From Roseiarcus sp963753135 (GTDB lineage Bacteria > Pseudomonadota > Alphaproteobacteria > Rhizobiales > Beijerinckiaceae), in the NCBI GenBank assembly GCA_963753135.1, contig CAVWBA010000017.1, positions 124,001 through 188,000 of the forward strand: 64,000 nt of DNA. Direction: 5' to 3'. This document shows positions 18,918 to 28,582 of this stretch, in pieces. Numbering within the stretch: position 1 is the stretch's first letter; the number at the start of each line of letters is the position of its first letter. The notes below the pieces were generated by a model, which was not told where the DNA came from, did no database searches, and saw only the letters and a list, made by a program, of their open reading frames with translations. A program made the position numbers and the translations under genes.

Positions 18918-19751
18918 ATGCAACCTCCCCCGGACGCCGACCAGCGGCGCGCAGCCAAGCCTGTCGTCACCTATCCGCTCGACCGGCTGGCCCCTCATGA
19001 CGCGGCCTTCTACGACAATGCGCGTGTGGGGCTGACGAAGATCAGCGAGACGCTCGTCCCGCCGCGCGAGGCGCGGACATTCGACGTCCCGGCCGGGCAT
19101 TTCTTTCGCATCGTCAGCATCGAGGGGCCGCAGGTCGGCGACCTCAATCTCTGGAATGCAGGCAATCTCGCCGAGCGGTTCTTCAGCGGCAAAACGCGTG
19201 CGCTCAATGCGACCCATGTCACCACCGGCGCCCGGCTCTGGAGCGCTCTGCCCTATTTGCGGCCCATGGCGACCATCACCCACGACTCGCTCGGCTGGTA
19301 TGGCTTCGACGCCGACGGCGCCGGAGTGCACGACGTCATCGGCACCCGATGCGATCCGTATACGAACCGGCTCTTGACTGGGGACGACTATCACCATTGC
19401 TGCCATTCGAACCTGACGCGCGCGCTGGCGGAGCGGATGAAGCTTTCCCCGCGCGAAGCGGAGGCGCATGTGCACGACGTGCTCAACGTGTTCATGTGCA
19501 CTGGCTTTGAGCGCGTGTCCCATCGCTATTTCATGAAGGCCAGTCCCGTGCGTCCCGGCGACTTCATCGAGTTCTTCGCCGAGATCGATCTCATCGGCGC
19601 GCTGTCGGCCTGCCCGGGCGGCGATTGCGGCGCGAGCCATTCGAGCGAAGCGGCGCGCTGCTATCCGCTCAAGGTCGAGATCTTCCGCCCGCGCGACGAG
19701 GCGCTGCGAGACTGGCGTTCGCCCGAGGCCAGCGCCTATCCCGGCCCCTAG
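18918..19751 (+). CDS. DUF1989 urea carboxylase-associated family protein
   Basis: A 277-residue protein of the DUF1989 family, which occurs beside urea carboxylase and amidolyase genes and may handle urea-derived or amino intermediates; the reaction is unknown. The start at 18918 (MQPPPDADQ) is chosen because conservation begins here and the upstream part is low-complexity. Family features visible are VPAGHFFRIVSIEGPQVGDLNLWN, LWSALPYLRPMATITHDSLGWYG, a DDYHHCCHSNLTRAL metal-like His/Cys cluster and the C-terminal CPGGDCG. No urea carboxylase lies in this window. Confidence 0.85.
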   Translation: MQPPPDADQRRAAKPVVTYPLDRLAPHDAAFYDNARVGLTKISETLVPPREARTFDVPAGHFFRIVSIEGPQVGDLNLWNAGNLAERFFSGKTRALNATHVTTGARLWSALPYLRPMATITHDSLGWYGFDADGAGVHDVIGTRCDPYTNRLLTGDDYHHCCHSNLTRALAERMKLSPREAEAHVHDVLNVFMCTGFERVSHRYFMKASPVRPGDFIEFFAEIDLIGALSACPGGDCGASHSSEAARCYPLKVEIFRPRDEALRDWRSPEASAYPGP

Positions 19752-19769
19752 GGCGACGCATGACGCCGC

Positions 19770-20036
19770 CTATCCGTAGCGCAGCCGCGATCGCTCCCGC
19801 GCCTTGCGGGCCTCCGTCTCCCGATCACGAGGCGGAGCGGTGCTATGGAGGGAGAGAATGAGTTTGCGCGCAACGTCAGTCACCGCGTCGACAGCGCGGT
19901 CGAACGCCTCGGCGTTCGCCTGCGACGGCTTCGTGAACCCGCTCACCTTGCGCACGAACTGAAGCGCGGAGGCGCGGATTTCCTCTTCGCTCGCGGGCGG
20001 CTCGAAATTGAACAGCGGACGGATGTTACGGCACAT
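19770..20036 (-). CDS. DUF2277 family protein
   Basis: An 88-residue cytosolic protein. The start MCRNIRPLFNFEPPA is diagnostic of DUF2277, and an AGAGGG ribosome-binding site precedes it; the longer open frame upstream is unlikely. The rest follows the family pattern (EEEIRASALQFVRKVSGFTKPS ... FDRAVDAVTDVARKLI ... APPRDRETEA). Function is unknown. The gene converges with the DUF1989 gene, 18 bases apart. Confidence 0.88.
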   Translation of the reverse strand: MCRNIRPLFNFEPPASEEEIRASALQFVRKVSGFTKPSQANAEAFDRAVDAVTDVARKLILSLHSTAPPRDRETEARKARERSRLRYG

Positions 20037-20390
20037 GAAACCCTCTGTTACGAGCAGCACGGTCCGATCTGGTCGCGCCGCCATTGTTAACGCCAGCCCC
20101 CGGCCGGCCCGGGAGGCCATCCTATACTCGTTGGGCGACTCAGGCAGCAGGGTCTTCCCATTCGACACCGGTGGTGAATTCCGGGTTTCGGCCGGATTGA
20201 ACCACCACACACCACATATGCGTCGCGCGCAAACGTGACTATCACTGACGCCGCCCATACATCCCGAGATTTAATAACGTAACGATCTCGACGCTGAGCC
20301 AATATGCAGGCAGCATCCTCAAATTGGTATAGGAAGATTGTCGTTTGCATCAGGTAGAGAATAAAGATATAGCTTGGATAAACCACCGCA
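20037..20390. other. Divergent promoter region before the type I secretion genes
   Basis: No gene is seen. Positions 20255-20390 fall in GC content (ATTTAATAACGTAACG; ATAAAGATATAGC) and are the likely promoter zone for the ABC transporter. The opposite end supplies the DUF2277 gene. Confidence 0.4.
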
Positions 20391-22562
20391 ATGGGTAAGA
20401 GCGAGATGGGATCTACCGCGCCAGCGCAATTGTTGGACTCGGGGCTGTGTGGGCTTTCGTTGGTGGCGGGATACTACCGTATCGCTGGCGACCCGCTGCA
20501 GCTGAAGCATCAACTCGCTCTGACCGGCCGCAGGGCGCAGGTTGAGGATATCGTTCGCGGCGCGAATTTCCTTCGGCTGAAGTCGCGCATCCTTCGCGGG
20601 GTGACCGCCAAGCGTCTCCGCTCCATTCCCTATCCGGCGATCCTGGGCCTAAAGGAGGGTGGTTTTGCCATCCTGGGCGGGGGCCAGACGAAGGGCATGG
20701 CGCGGCTGGTCGATCCGATTGCCCGGACAGCGCAAGAGTTGTCGATGGAGGACATAGCGGCGTTGTCCTCAGGCGAGCTGGTGCTGATCACGCGCCGGTT
20801 CGGCGGGGCGGGGGTCGACCCCACCACATTCGGTTTCCGCTGGTTCTGGCCCTCGATTGTGCGTTACCGGCGCGCGCTCGCCCATGTGCTGGTTGCGTCG
20901 CTGTTTGTGCAATTGTTCGCTCTGGCGACGCCTATCTTTTTCCAGCTGATCGTCGACAAGGTGCTGGTTCACAAGGGCGTCTCGACGCTGATCGTGCTGG
21001 TGATCGGCATGGTGACGCTCGGCTTGTTCGAGACCATCCTGCAGTTCCTGCGCACCTATACGCTGAGCCACACGACAAACCGGATGGATGTCGAACTGGG
21101 CCGGCGGCTGTTCCATCACCTCTTTCGCCTGCCCCTAGCCTATTTTGAGACCCGCCCCGCCGGGCAGACAGTGGCTCGGATGCGCGAGCTCGAGACGATC
21201 CGCAGCTTTCTGACCGGGCAGGGCCTGACCTCATTACTCGATCTTGTGTTTACGCTGATCTTTTTCGTCGTGATGTTCATTTATTCGGTGAAGCTCACTC
21301 TGGTCGTCCTGGCTTCGATACCGGTCTATATCGTCATCGCCAGTCTCATTCGGCCGGTGCTCCGCGAACAGATCAACGAGAAGTTCAACCGCGGCGCCCG
21401 GTCGCAGCAATTCCTGGTCGAATTGATCGTCGGCGCACAGACCCTCAAAGCGGCGAGCGTCGAGCCAATGATGCAGGCGCAATGGGAGGAGCGGCTAGCG
21501 GCTTACGTCCGCACGTCCTTCAACGCCGGTGTTTCAGGAGCGCTCGGGCAGAACCTTATCCAGTACGTGAGCAAGGTCACGACGGCGCTGATCCTTTTTG
21601 TCGGCGCGCAATCGGTGATCGAGGGGACGATGACTGTGGGCGAACTCATCGCCTTCAACATGATCGCGAGCCAAGTCGTCCAACCAATCCTGCGCCTGTC
21701 GCAGCTGTGGCAGGATTTTCAGCAGGTGCAGGTGTCTGTCGCGCGTCTGGGCGACATCCTCAACGCGCCGCCCGAGCCGGCGCCGCAGAACCTTCTGACC
21801 TTGCCGCCCCCGCGCGGCGCCATCGAGTTTCGCGACGTGACGATGCGCTACCGGCCCGAAGCGGCGGACGCGCTACGGAAAGTATCGCTGTCGATCGAGC
21901 CGGGGGAGGTGATTGGCGTCGTCGGCCCGTCCGGATCTGGCAAGTCCACCTTAACCAAGCTCATCCAGCGCCTCTACAGTCCTCAATCTGGCCAAGTGAT
22001 GTTCGATGGCGTCGACATTGCCCAGCTCGATCCCGGCTGGTTGCGCCGGCAGATCGGTGTCGTCCTGCAGGAGAACATTCTTTTCAACCGCACGATCCAT
22101 GAGAACATCGCGCTTGGCGACCCCGCCATGGCGCGTGTGATGGTTATGCATGCGGCTCGCCTCGCTGGCGCGGACGAATTTATCGCCCAGTTGCCGCAAG
22201 GCTACGACACGATGATTGAAGAACGGGGCGCCAATCTCTCGGGGGGCCAGCGTCAGCGCATCGCGATCGCCAGAGCGCTTGTGGCAAATCCCCGCGTTCT
22301 GATCCTGGATGAGGCGACCTCCGCGCTCGACTACGAGAGCGAACGGATCATTCAAGAGAACATGCGCTCGATCGTGCGCGGGCGCACCGTCATCATTATA
22401 GCTCATCGCCTGGCGGCGGTTCGCCCCTGCTCCCGGATCGTGGGAATGCAAAAAGGCGAGATCGTGGAGATCGGAGGGCATGAAGAGCTCCTCCGGCGCA
22501 AGGACGGACTCTATGCGCACCTCTGGGCGCTCCAATCCGACAATGTGAGGGCGCCAGCGTGA
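20391..22562 (+). CDS. Type I secretion ABC transporter (HlyB-like)
   Basis: Inner-membrane ATPase of a type I secretion system, 723 residues. Domains in order: an N-terminal C39-peptidase-like domain (1-130), six transmembrane segments (about 150-430) and an ATPase (about 480-715) with Walker A GPSGSGKST, signature LSGGQRQR and Walker B VLILDEATS followed by the H-loop IIIAHR. In the C39-like part the catalytic Cys position is Ser (LLDSGLCGLSL) and the catalytic His is missing, so it is a non-cleaving HlyB-type domain that should serve a substrate with a C-terminal signal. The first ATG has a poor ribosome-binding site; the sixth codon is an alternative start. The stop overlaps the HlyD start. 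Confidence 0.92.
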   Translation: MGKSEMGSTAPAQLLDSGLCGLSLVAGYYRIAGDPLQLKHQLALTGRRAQVEDIVRGANFLRLKSRILRGVTAKRLRSIPYPAILGLKEGGFAILGGGQTKGMARLVDPIARTAQELSMEDIAALSSGELVLITRRFGGAGVDPTTFGFRWFWPSIVRYRRALAHVLVASLFVQLFALATPIFFQLIVDKVLVHKGVSTLIVLVIGMVTLGLFETILQFLRTYTLSHTTNRMDVELGRRLFHHLFRLPLAYFETRPAGQTVARMRELETIRSFLTGQGLTSLLDLVFTLIFFVVMFIYSVKLTLVVLASIPVYIVIASLIRPVLREQINEKFNRGARSQQFLVELIVGAQTLKAASVEPMMQAQWEERLAAYVRTSFNAGVSGALGQNLIQYVSKVTTALILFVGAQSVIEGTMTVGELIAFNMIASQVVQPILRLSQLWQDFQQVQVSVARLGDILNAPPEPAPQNLLTLPPPRGAIEFRDVTMRYRPEAADALRKVSLSIEPGEVIGVVGPSGSGKSTLTKLIQRLYSPQSGQVMFDGVDIAQLDPGWLRRQIGVVLQENILFNRTIHENIALGDPAMARVMVMHAARLAGADEFIAQLPQGYDTMIEERGANLSGGQRQRIAIARALVANPRVLILDEATSALDYESERIIQENMRSIVRGRTVIIIAHRLAAVRPCSRIVGMQKGEIVEIGGHEELLRRKDGLYAHLWALQSDNVRAPA

Positions 22563-24130
22563 ACGAACGCACGGCGCCCCCGGTAGCGCCCCCGCCCCCG
22601 CCTCGGCCCTCGCGACCGCCGCCGATCGCGGTCACGGGGCGCGACCGCGAATTCTTGCCGGCCGCGCTCGAAATCCTCGAGACTCCGCCCCCTCCGCTGC
22701 CGATTGCGCTGATGGCGACAATTAGCGCGTGCGCGCTGGTGGCGCTGGTGTGGTCGTATTTCGGCCGGCTGGACGTCTATGCGACGGCGCCGGGCAAGAT
22801 CGAGCCGGCTGGCTACGCCAAGGTGATCGAGCCGCTCGATCCCGGCAAGATTGCCGCGATCCACGTCGAGAAAGGCCAGAGCGTCAAGGCGGGAGACCTG
22901 CTCTTGGAGCTCGATCCCACGGAAGCCGACGCCGACGCGCTGAGCGCGCAGGATGCGCTCAACGCGAGCATGGCGGAGGTCGCGCGGCGCCGTTATGCGA
23001 TCAACGCCGTGCGAGCCGCTGAGACCGAGTTGCAAGGCGCGCAGGACCGGCTCGACGAGCGCAGCAATGACGACGCGGCGCCGGGGGCCGACTCCGGCTC
23101 GGTCGAAAGCCTGGCGGGCCGGGCTGAGTTTAAGATCGCCTGGGACGCAGCTTTGCCTGAGCAGTTCCAGTTGCGGGAAGAAGCCGTATTGCGAGCCGAT
23201 CTCGCTCAGCTGTCCGACGCACTCAAAGCGCTCGACAGGCAGATGTCGGAAAAGCTCGCGACGCAGAAGCGCCTCGACATGAGCATCGCCTTCCAGAACA
23301 AGCTGATGGAGACCTTGAATCAGCGCGTCTCCACTCGGCAGCAGGCGATTGACCTCAATGTCGGCACCAAGATCGATCTTTATAACGCCAAGGAGGAACT
23401 GGAAAAGGATGAGGCGGCGCTCGCGTCCGACCAAGGCCAGCTGATTGAAACCGACGCAGCAATCAGGTCGGTGCGCAGCGAAAAGGCCAAGACCGTCTCC
23501 CAGTTCATCGCCGACAACGAGAACAAGCTCGCTGACGCGGCTCGCAAGGCGGACGAAGCGCGTCAGGCCCTTGCCAAAGCCAACGCCCGTCTCGCCCGCA
23601 CCCGGCTCTATGCGCCGACGGACGGCGTCGTGCAGCAGCTGGCGGTCACGACCGTTGGCCAAGTCGTCACCACCGGCCAGCAGCTCATCGTGCTGACGCC
23701 GATCGGAGGCAAGCTTCAGGTCGAGGCGCTCGTGGCCAATCTCGATATCGGCTTCGTCAAGCCCGGCCAAGACGCCGTGATCAAGGTCGACGCCTTCCCG
23801 TTCACTCGCTTCGGCGCGCTGCAGGGCAAGGTCGTCAACATCGCTTCCGCGGCCGTCGCCGAGCAGGACGCCAAACGCGCGCTCGCCAACGAAACGGCGA
23901 CCGCCAACGTGTCGCCCGAGGCGCCGACCGCTCCTGGTCAGCCGGAAAGCTTCGTGTTTCCGGTGACGGTGTCGCTCGACGAGACCGCCATGAAGATCGA
24001 CAACGCGACCATTCCATTGACCCCGGGCATGACCGTTAGCGTCGAAATCCGGACCGACTCGCGTCGCGTCATCGACTACTTGCTTTCGCCGCTCGCCAAA
24101 ATCGGATCCGAGGCGTTGCGCGAGAGATAG
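22559..24130 (+). CDS. HlyD-family periplasmic adaptor of type I secretion
   Basis: Membrane fusion protein of the type I secretion system, 523 residues. It starts at a GTG overlapping the transporter stop (GTGA), so the two are coupled. A Pro-rich cytoplasmic N-terminus is followed by one membrane segment (about 48-65, PIALMATISACALVALVWSY). Then come the lipoyl motif (YAKVIEPLDPGKIAAIHVEKGQ), a long coiled coil (about 120-340), the second lipoyl half (LYAPTDGVVQQL) and a C-terminal beta domain ending with conserved VIDYLLSPL. No TolC partner or RTX-type substrate is encoded next to it. The last 62 bases overlap the desaturase gene on the other strand. Confidence 0.92.
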   Translation: MNERTAPPVAPPPPPRPSRPPPIAVTGRDREFLPAALEILETPPPPLPIALMATISACALVALVWSYFGRLDVYATAPGKIEPAGYAKVIEPLDPGKIAAIHVEKGQSVKAGDLLLELDPTEADADALSAQDALNASMAEVARRRYAINAVRAAETELQGAQDRLDERSNDDAAPGADSGSVESLAGRAEFKIAWDAALPEQFQLREEAVLRADLAQLSDALKALDRQMSEKLATQKRLDMSIAFQNKLMETLNQRVSTRQQAIDLNVGTKIDLYNAKEELEKDEAALASDQGQLIETDAAIRSVRSEKAKTVSQFIADNENKLADAARKADEARQALAKANARLARTRLYAPTDGVVQQLAVTTVGQVVTTGQQLIVLTPIGGKLQVEALVANLDIGFVKPGQDAVIKVDAFPFTRFGALQGKVVNIASAAVAEQDAKRALANETATANVSPEAPTAPGQPESFVFPVTVSLDETAMKIDNATIPLTPGMTVSVEIRTDSRRVIDYLLSPLAKIGSEALRER

Positions 24131-25196
24131 AGGGCTGGTCCGCTAGCCTCGCAGAGTTCCTCCTCGAGCGATCGGCGTGCGCCGCCCGCGCCTCGCGAAA
24201 CGACAGGAGGCGCCGCGTTTCCTCGTCCCATAGCGTGAGACGGACGCAAATGAGGCTTTGCCACAGCGTCAGCCGACCGACGTCGCGAAGCTCAGGATAG
24301 GCCCTCAAGACCTCGGGAAGCCGGTAAAAGGGAACGCCGCTCGACAGGTGATGCACGTGATGCACGCCGATATTGGCGCTAAACCAGCGCAGCACGAGCG
24401 GCAGATCGTAATGCGAGCTGCCGTGCAGCGCCGCCTCAGGCTGACGCCAATCCGTCGCCTCGTCCCATATTGTCGCCTCGAACTGATGCTGCACATAGAA
24501 AACCCAGACGCCCATCGTCGCCGCGAGCATGACAACCGGCAAATGGACGATAAGGAAGGTCGTGAAACCTACGCAGAGCATCAGAAGGCCGGCGACGAGG
24601 AGGATCCCGGCGTTGGTGGTCATTGTGCTGAGCCAGGGCATAGGGCCCTTGCGCATGAAGCCGATGGGCAGCCTGTTCTCCAGCAGGAACACATAGGCTG
24701 GTCCCACCCCGAACATCACCAGCGGATGGCGATAGAGCCGATAGCGGAGACGGTCGCGCCAGTTGCGGGCGAAATATTCGCGCACCGTGAGCGTCTTGAT
24801 GTCGCCGATCCCGCGACGGTCGAGATTGCCCGATGTCGCGTGATGGATCGCGTGCGAGCGCCGCCAGTGATCGTAGGGCGTCACGGTTAAAACGCCGAGC
24901 GCGCGTCCGACCCAGTCGTTGGCGAGCTTGCTTGGAAAGAACGAACCGTGCCCGCAATCATGCTGGATGATGAACAGGCGAATGAGCAGCCCCGCGGCGA
25001 TTGGCGCGAGCGCTAATGAAAGCCAGAACTGGCCGTGATGCGAGGCGATTAGCATCGCGGTCCAGATCGCGACAAAAGGCGGGAATGTCACCGCAAGCTC
25101 GAACGTCCCGCGAACTGCGCTCGCCCGACGGTAAGGGACAATCGCCTGCGCCCAGTCGCGCGCCGACCATGAGCTTCTCGGTTCCGTCGCCACCAT
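24069..25196 (-). CDS. Membrane fatty acid desaturase
   Basis: Integral-membrane di-iron desaturase that inserts double bonds into acyl chains, 375 residues. The start at 25196 is set by a GAGGTG ribosome-binding site and by the onset of conservation. The three His boxes are present: HDCGH (from residue 79), HAIHH (about 115) and HHVHH (about 290), with transmembrane pairs between them. The box spacing fits the omega-6/acyl-lipid group. The last 30 or so residues (after the FREARAAHADRS stretch) look unconserved and overlap the HlyD 3' end by 62 bases; the real selected C-terminus may be shorter in function. Confidence 0.9.
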   Translation of the reverse strand: MVATEPRSSWSARDWAQAIVPYRRASAVRGTFELAVTFPPFVAIWTAMLIASHHGQFWLSLALAPIAAGLLIRLFIIQHDCGHGSFFPSKLANDWVGRALGVLTVTPYDHWRRSHAIHHATSGNLDRRGIGDIKTLTVREYFARNWRDRLRYRLYRHPLVMFGVGPAYVFLLENRLPIGFMRKGPMPWLSTMTTNAGILLVAGLLMLCVGFTTFLIVHLPVVMLAATMGVWVFYVQHQFEATIWDEATDWRQPEAALHGSSHYDLPLVLRWFSANIGVHHVHHLSSGVPFYRLPEVLRAYPELRDVGRLTLWQSLICVRLTLWDEETRRLLSFREARAAHADRSRRNSARLADQPSISRATPRIRFWRAAKASSR

Positions 25197-25648
25197 GCTG
25201 CACCTCGCCCGATATGCGCTTTCAAGAAAAAGCGTCGTCGAGCGGGTGGTCGACTGCGCCGAAGGGAGGATCGAAAGATCCCCCCGGAATTCCATAGACA
25301 GGCGGCCGTGAAAAAGCGATGACAATTCGCGCCTCTTTTCAGACCAATTTCGACCGGAAGCAGCGGCGCCAATGGCGCGCTGCCAGATGACGCGCGTTTG
25401 TTATCCACAACGCCGGCCAAACCCCGTCCGATCCGGCGACTGGTCAATGTGTAACACAGATTTCAGATTTTGGAAAGCAATCTGGCGTCACTTCCGCTCC
25501 CCCAAAGGCCTCAGGCGATCCTTGGTCGATGGCGCATATGCTGGCGCCCGCCAGAGCCGGGACTTAAGATTGAAGCTCACGACGATCACCGTCCGCCGAC
25601 TCCGCCCGGCGCCCGAAGGTTGAACGTAAGCCATATGGAGAACATCCG
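25197..25648. other. Divergent intergenic region, desaturase and tautomerase
   Basis: No gene is supported in these 450 bases. It contains the promoters of the desaturase (minus) and the tautomerase (plus). A GGAGAA ribosome-binding site lies at 25637-25642. Confidence 0.4.
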
Positions 25649-26029
25649 ATGCCTCTCGTCCGCATCGATCTGCGCAGAGGCAAGCAGACTGCTTATCGAG
25701 AGGCGATCAGCCGCATCGTGCATGAGTCGCTGGTCAGCGTCGGCGTGCCGAAGGACGACCGCTTCCAGGTGATCGCCGAACACGACGCCGAAAACTTCTT
25801 CTTCGATCCGAACTACCTCGACATCCGCCGCACCGAGGACCTGGTGATCATCCAGATCACCTGGAACGAGGGTCGGACCGTCGAGCAAAAGAAGGCGCTC
25901 TACAAGGCGATCGCCGACGGGCTCGCGGCCGCGCTCAGCCTGCGCCGGGAGGACGTTTTTGTCAGCCTGATCGAGGTCAAACGAGAGAACTGGTCGTTCG
26001 GCAACGGCGTCGCGCAATATGCGACGTGA
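25649..26029 (+). CDS. Tautomerase family protein
   Basis: A 126-residue enzyme of the tautomerase (4-oxalocrotonate tautomerase/MIF-like) superfamily, longer two-subdomain type. Pro2, the catalytic base after removal of Met, is present (MPLVRIDL). The region FFFDPNYLDIRRTEDLVIIQITWNEGRT matches the group annotated as Tautomerase_2. It probably catalyses keto-enol isomerisation of a small aromatic or dicarbonyl acid; the natural substrate cannot be read from sequence. It stands alone. Confidence 0.88.
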   Translation: MPLVRIDLRRGKQTAYREAISRIVHESLVSVGVPKDDRFQVIAEHDAENFFFDPNYLDIRRTEDLVIIQITWNEGRTVEQKKALYKAIADGLAAALSLRREDVFVSLIEVKRENWSFGNGVAQYAT

Positions 26030-26077
26030 GGATCGCGCGCCGATGCAACGCCTCAAGTTCTTCGGGGAGGGCTGGCA

Positions 26078-26830
26078 TCACTGGCAAATGCGATAGCTCG
26101 CGTTTGAGCCGTGCAGCTCGATGTCGAGGTGCATGTTGTTGGCGTGGAAGGCGTCCGAGCCCGGACCGAGAACCGTCGTGAACCAGCCGCAGGCCGCCGT
26201 CCGTATCGCGCGGAAGTAGGACGTCTCCTCCGCGCTCGTCTGCCGCTCGACCAGGATCCGGCGCTTGTCCGCGAGCGTGACGCCCGTGAAATCGACCGCC
26301 AGTCCATGGCCATGAGCGCTGATCTTGGCCCCGGCCACGCGGTCCTGGGTGCGGCAATCATAGCCGGGGCCGGTCTCGATCGCCGCGACCTTGGCGGGCA
26401 GCGTCGCCTGGCCAAGCGGCGCGACGATGAGGCGAACATAGTCGGCGAGGACGGCGGCGAATTCGCAGGCGACAAGCGGGCGGTCGGGCAGGCTCACCGC
26501 TTCGCCCTCCACGGTGATCGATAAGAGCCGGACCGGCGCCTCGACCCCGCATCCCTCAGCCGACGCCGGCGGCGCCGTTGCAGCCTCGGCGGTCGCACCC
26601 TCCGCGATCAGTTTCGCGAGGCAGGCCGAAGCCGGCTCCGCCTTCGGAGCTGCAGGCCCCGGAGGCGCGGCAAGCGGCGGCGCGATTGGCTTCGCAGGCG
26701 TTGCAAGCTCCGGCGGACGGGGCGGCGGCAGCGGAGCCTCGTCCGCGATGGCGCTCGCCGAGGCGGCGAGGGCCAGCGTGGCCAGCGGCAGCGCTGACCG
26801 GCGGAAGGTCGGCGCCGAATGCGCTGTCAT
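26078..26830 (-). CDS. Extensin-like family protein, secreted
   Basis: A 250-residue exported protein. The start at 26830 gives a signal peptide (to Ala-Ser-Ala-Ile-Ala-Asp) followed by a long Pro/Ala-rich linker. The C-terminal 150 residues form the extensin-like domain: YDCRTQDRVAGAKISAHGHGLAVDFTG, a Cys in AACGWF, and TVLGPGSDAFHANNMHLDIELHG, with His and Asp residues placed like those of D,D-carboxypeptidase-type (VanY/LAS-like) folds. A role in cell-wall turnover is plausible but unproven. It converges with the tautomerase gene and sits 70 bases downstream of the Ca2+/H+ antiporter gene. Confidence 0.85.
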   Translation of the reverse strand: MTAHSAPTFRRSALPLATLALAASASAIADEAPLPPPRPPELATPAKPIAPPLAAPPGPAAPKAEPASACLAKLIAEGATAEAATAPPASAEGCGVEAPVRLLSITVEGEAVSLPDRPLVACEFAAVLADYVRLIVAPLGQATLPAKVAAIETGPGYDCRTQDRVAGAKISAHGHGLAVDFTGVTLADKRRILVERQTSAEETSYFRAIRTAACGWFTTVLGPGSDAFHANNMHLDIELHGSNASYRICQ

Positions 26831-26900
26831 CAAAACCCCGCATAACAATCTGGCGGTGCGGCTCAAGGCTGAAGCATCTGGCGCGTCGATCACGACAACG

Positions 26901-28031
26901 TCACGCCTGAACGATCAGCGCCAGATAGACCGCGAACAACACGACGTGGACGGCGCCCTGGATCACGTTGGTTCGGCCGCTGCCGAAAGTCACCACACAC
27001 AGGAACAGGGTGAGCGCCAGCATCACCAAATCCGTGTGCTCGACGCCGAGCACGATCTCAAGCCCGGTCCAACGGCTGACCACGATGATCGCCGGCACCG
27101 TCAGCCCGATGGTGGCGAGCACCGAACCCAGGAATATGTTGACCGATCGCTGCAGATGGTTGGCGAGGGCTGCGCGGACAGCGCCGATCGCCTCGGGGGT
27201 CGCGACCAATACCGCAATGATGACGCCGCCGATCGCCGTCGGGGCATGCAACGTCTCGATCAGGAAGTCGACGGGACGCGCGAACTGCTCGGCGAGAAAA
27301 ACCACAGGCAGGAGATAGGCGATGAGCCAAGCCGCATGCTTCAGCGCAGGGCGCGGCTGCGAGAGCGGCTCGGCGCGGCGCGCGGCGACGACGGAGCCCG
27401 GGCCTTGCTCGTGCTCGTTGGCGAGGCTGAAGAAGCCGCGATGCCGGCCGGCCTGCATGATCAAAAACGTGGCGTAGAGGCCGACCCCAATCAGCGCGAG
27501 AAGCATCTCCTGGGCGTGGGACAGGGTCGGGCCTGGCGTGGTCTGAGTGAAATCCGGCAGGATCAGTGTCAGCACCACGAGCGTGATGATGACCGCGAGA
27601 TAGGCATTGGCGCCCTGAAGATTGTATTGCTGCTCGCGATAGCGCCACCCGCCGAGGAGCAGCGACAGGCCGACCATGCCGTTGAGGATGATCATCACCA
27701 CGGCGAAAAGGGTGTCCCGCGCCAGGCTCGGATTGTTCGCGCCGTGCAGCATGATGGCGGCGATGCTTGCAACCTCGATGAAGGTGACCGACAGCGTGAG
27801 CAGCAATGTCCCCAAGGGTTCGCCAAGGCGCGCGGCCAGATATTCCGCGTGACGGACCACCGCGAGCGACGAGCCCAAAATCGCCGCGAACAGCCACAGG
27901 AAGATCACGCCCAGCCAGAGCGGATTGGCAAGCCCGGTGAAGAGCGTATCGCCGAAGAGCAGGAAGGCGAGCGAGGTCAGCGCGCTGAAACCGATGAACC
28001 ATTCCTGACGCAGGACCGACGCAAGCGGCAT
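26901..28031 (-). CDS. chaA: Calcium/proton antiporter, CaCA family
   Basis: Inner-membrane cation/proton antiporter, 376 residues, near the length of E. coli ChaA. The start at 28031 is placed where the hydrophobic conserved part begins; the upstream 75 codons are low-quality. Eleven or so transmembrane segments are visible. The two alpha repeats contain the conserved acidic residues: TLSVTFIEVASIAAIM in the first and VATPEAIGAVRAALANHLQRS followed by NIFLGSVLATIGLT in the second. An acidic cytoplasmic loop (NEHEQGPG) separates the halves. Substrate could be Ca2+, Na+ or K+. Confidence 0.9.
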   Translation of the reverse strand: MPLASVLRQEWFIGFSALTSLAFLLFGDTLFTGLANPLWLGVIFLWLFAAILGSSLAVVRHAEYLAARLGEPLGTLLLTLSVTFIEVASIAAIMLHGANNPSLARDTLFAVVMIILNGMVGLSLLLGGWRYREQQYNLQGANAYLAVIITLVVLTLILPDFTQTTPGPTLSHAQEMLLALIGVGLYATFLIMQAGRHRGFFSLANEHEQGPGSVVAARRAEPLSQPRPALKHAAWLIAYLLPVVFLAEQFARPVDFLIETLHAPTAIGGVIIAVLVATPEAIGAVRAALANHLQRSVNIFLGSVLATIGLTVPAIIVVSRWTGLEIVLGVEHTDLVMLALTLFLCVVTFGSGRTNVIQGAVHVVLFAVYLALIVQA

Positions 28032-28582
28032 TGTCACCGACGCTCCCCCGTACGGGCGGAGCATCCACCCGTCTTTCGAATCCCTCCAGAGGGATTCGCG
28101 ACATACCGCCTTACCTATGAGGACCGGGCTTGTCGCGGCCATCCATGCGGCCTGAGGCGCCAGGCTAGACCCGGCCGAGCCAACGATTTTCTGATTCGCG
28201 CCGTTCGAATCGTCGAGGGCAGTCAAAAAGGGCGAGGGCCGGCAAGCAAGGGTCAATCCGCCGGACTACGGGGCTCCCGGCTCCTGAACCAGGCTACGAT
28301 CCAACGGCGCCGCGACGCCTGACGAGCAGCCCGACCATGAAAAGCCATGCGGCTTTCAGTGTCGTCATAAGGGGAAAGGAGAACAACTTCTTGGGCTCTC
28401 CGCACCATAAGCACGATGCGCTCGCGACACTTGTCGGTTTGCCGCATGCCGAGCAGACTTTCGCGCGCCGCATAGAAGTGTTCTTTCCTGGGAAGGCCCG
28501 CAGCTAAACGCGATATCGGCTGAAATGTTCCGGTAAACCTGGAGCTCATTCGCTCCACGTTCGCCGCAGAAAACGGAAATCC
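28032..28582. other. Divergent intergenic region
   Basis: No gene is supported. A 150-codon minus-strand frame across 28253-28702 runs through the gene at 28583 and has no protein-like signature. Promoters of the antiporter and the SnoaL-like gene should be here. Confidence 0.35.
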
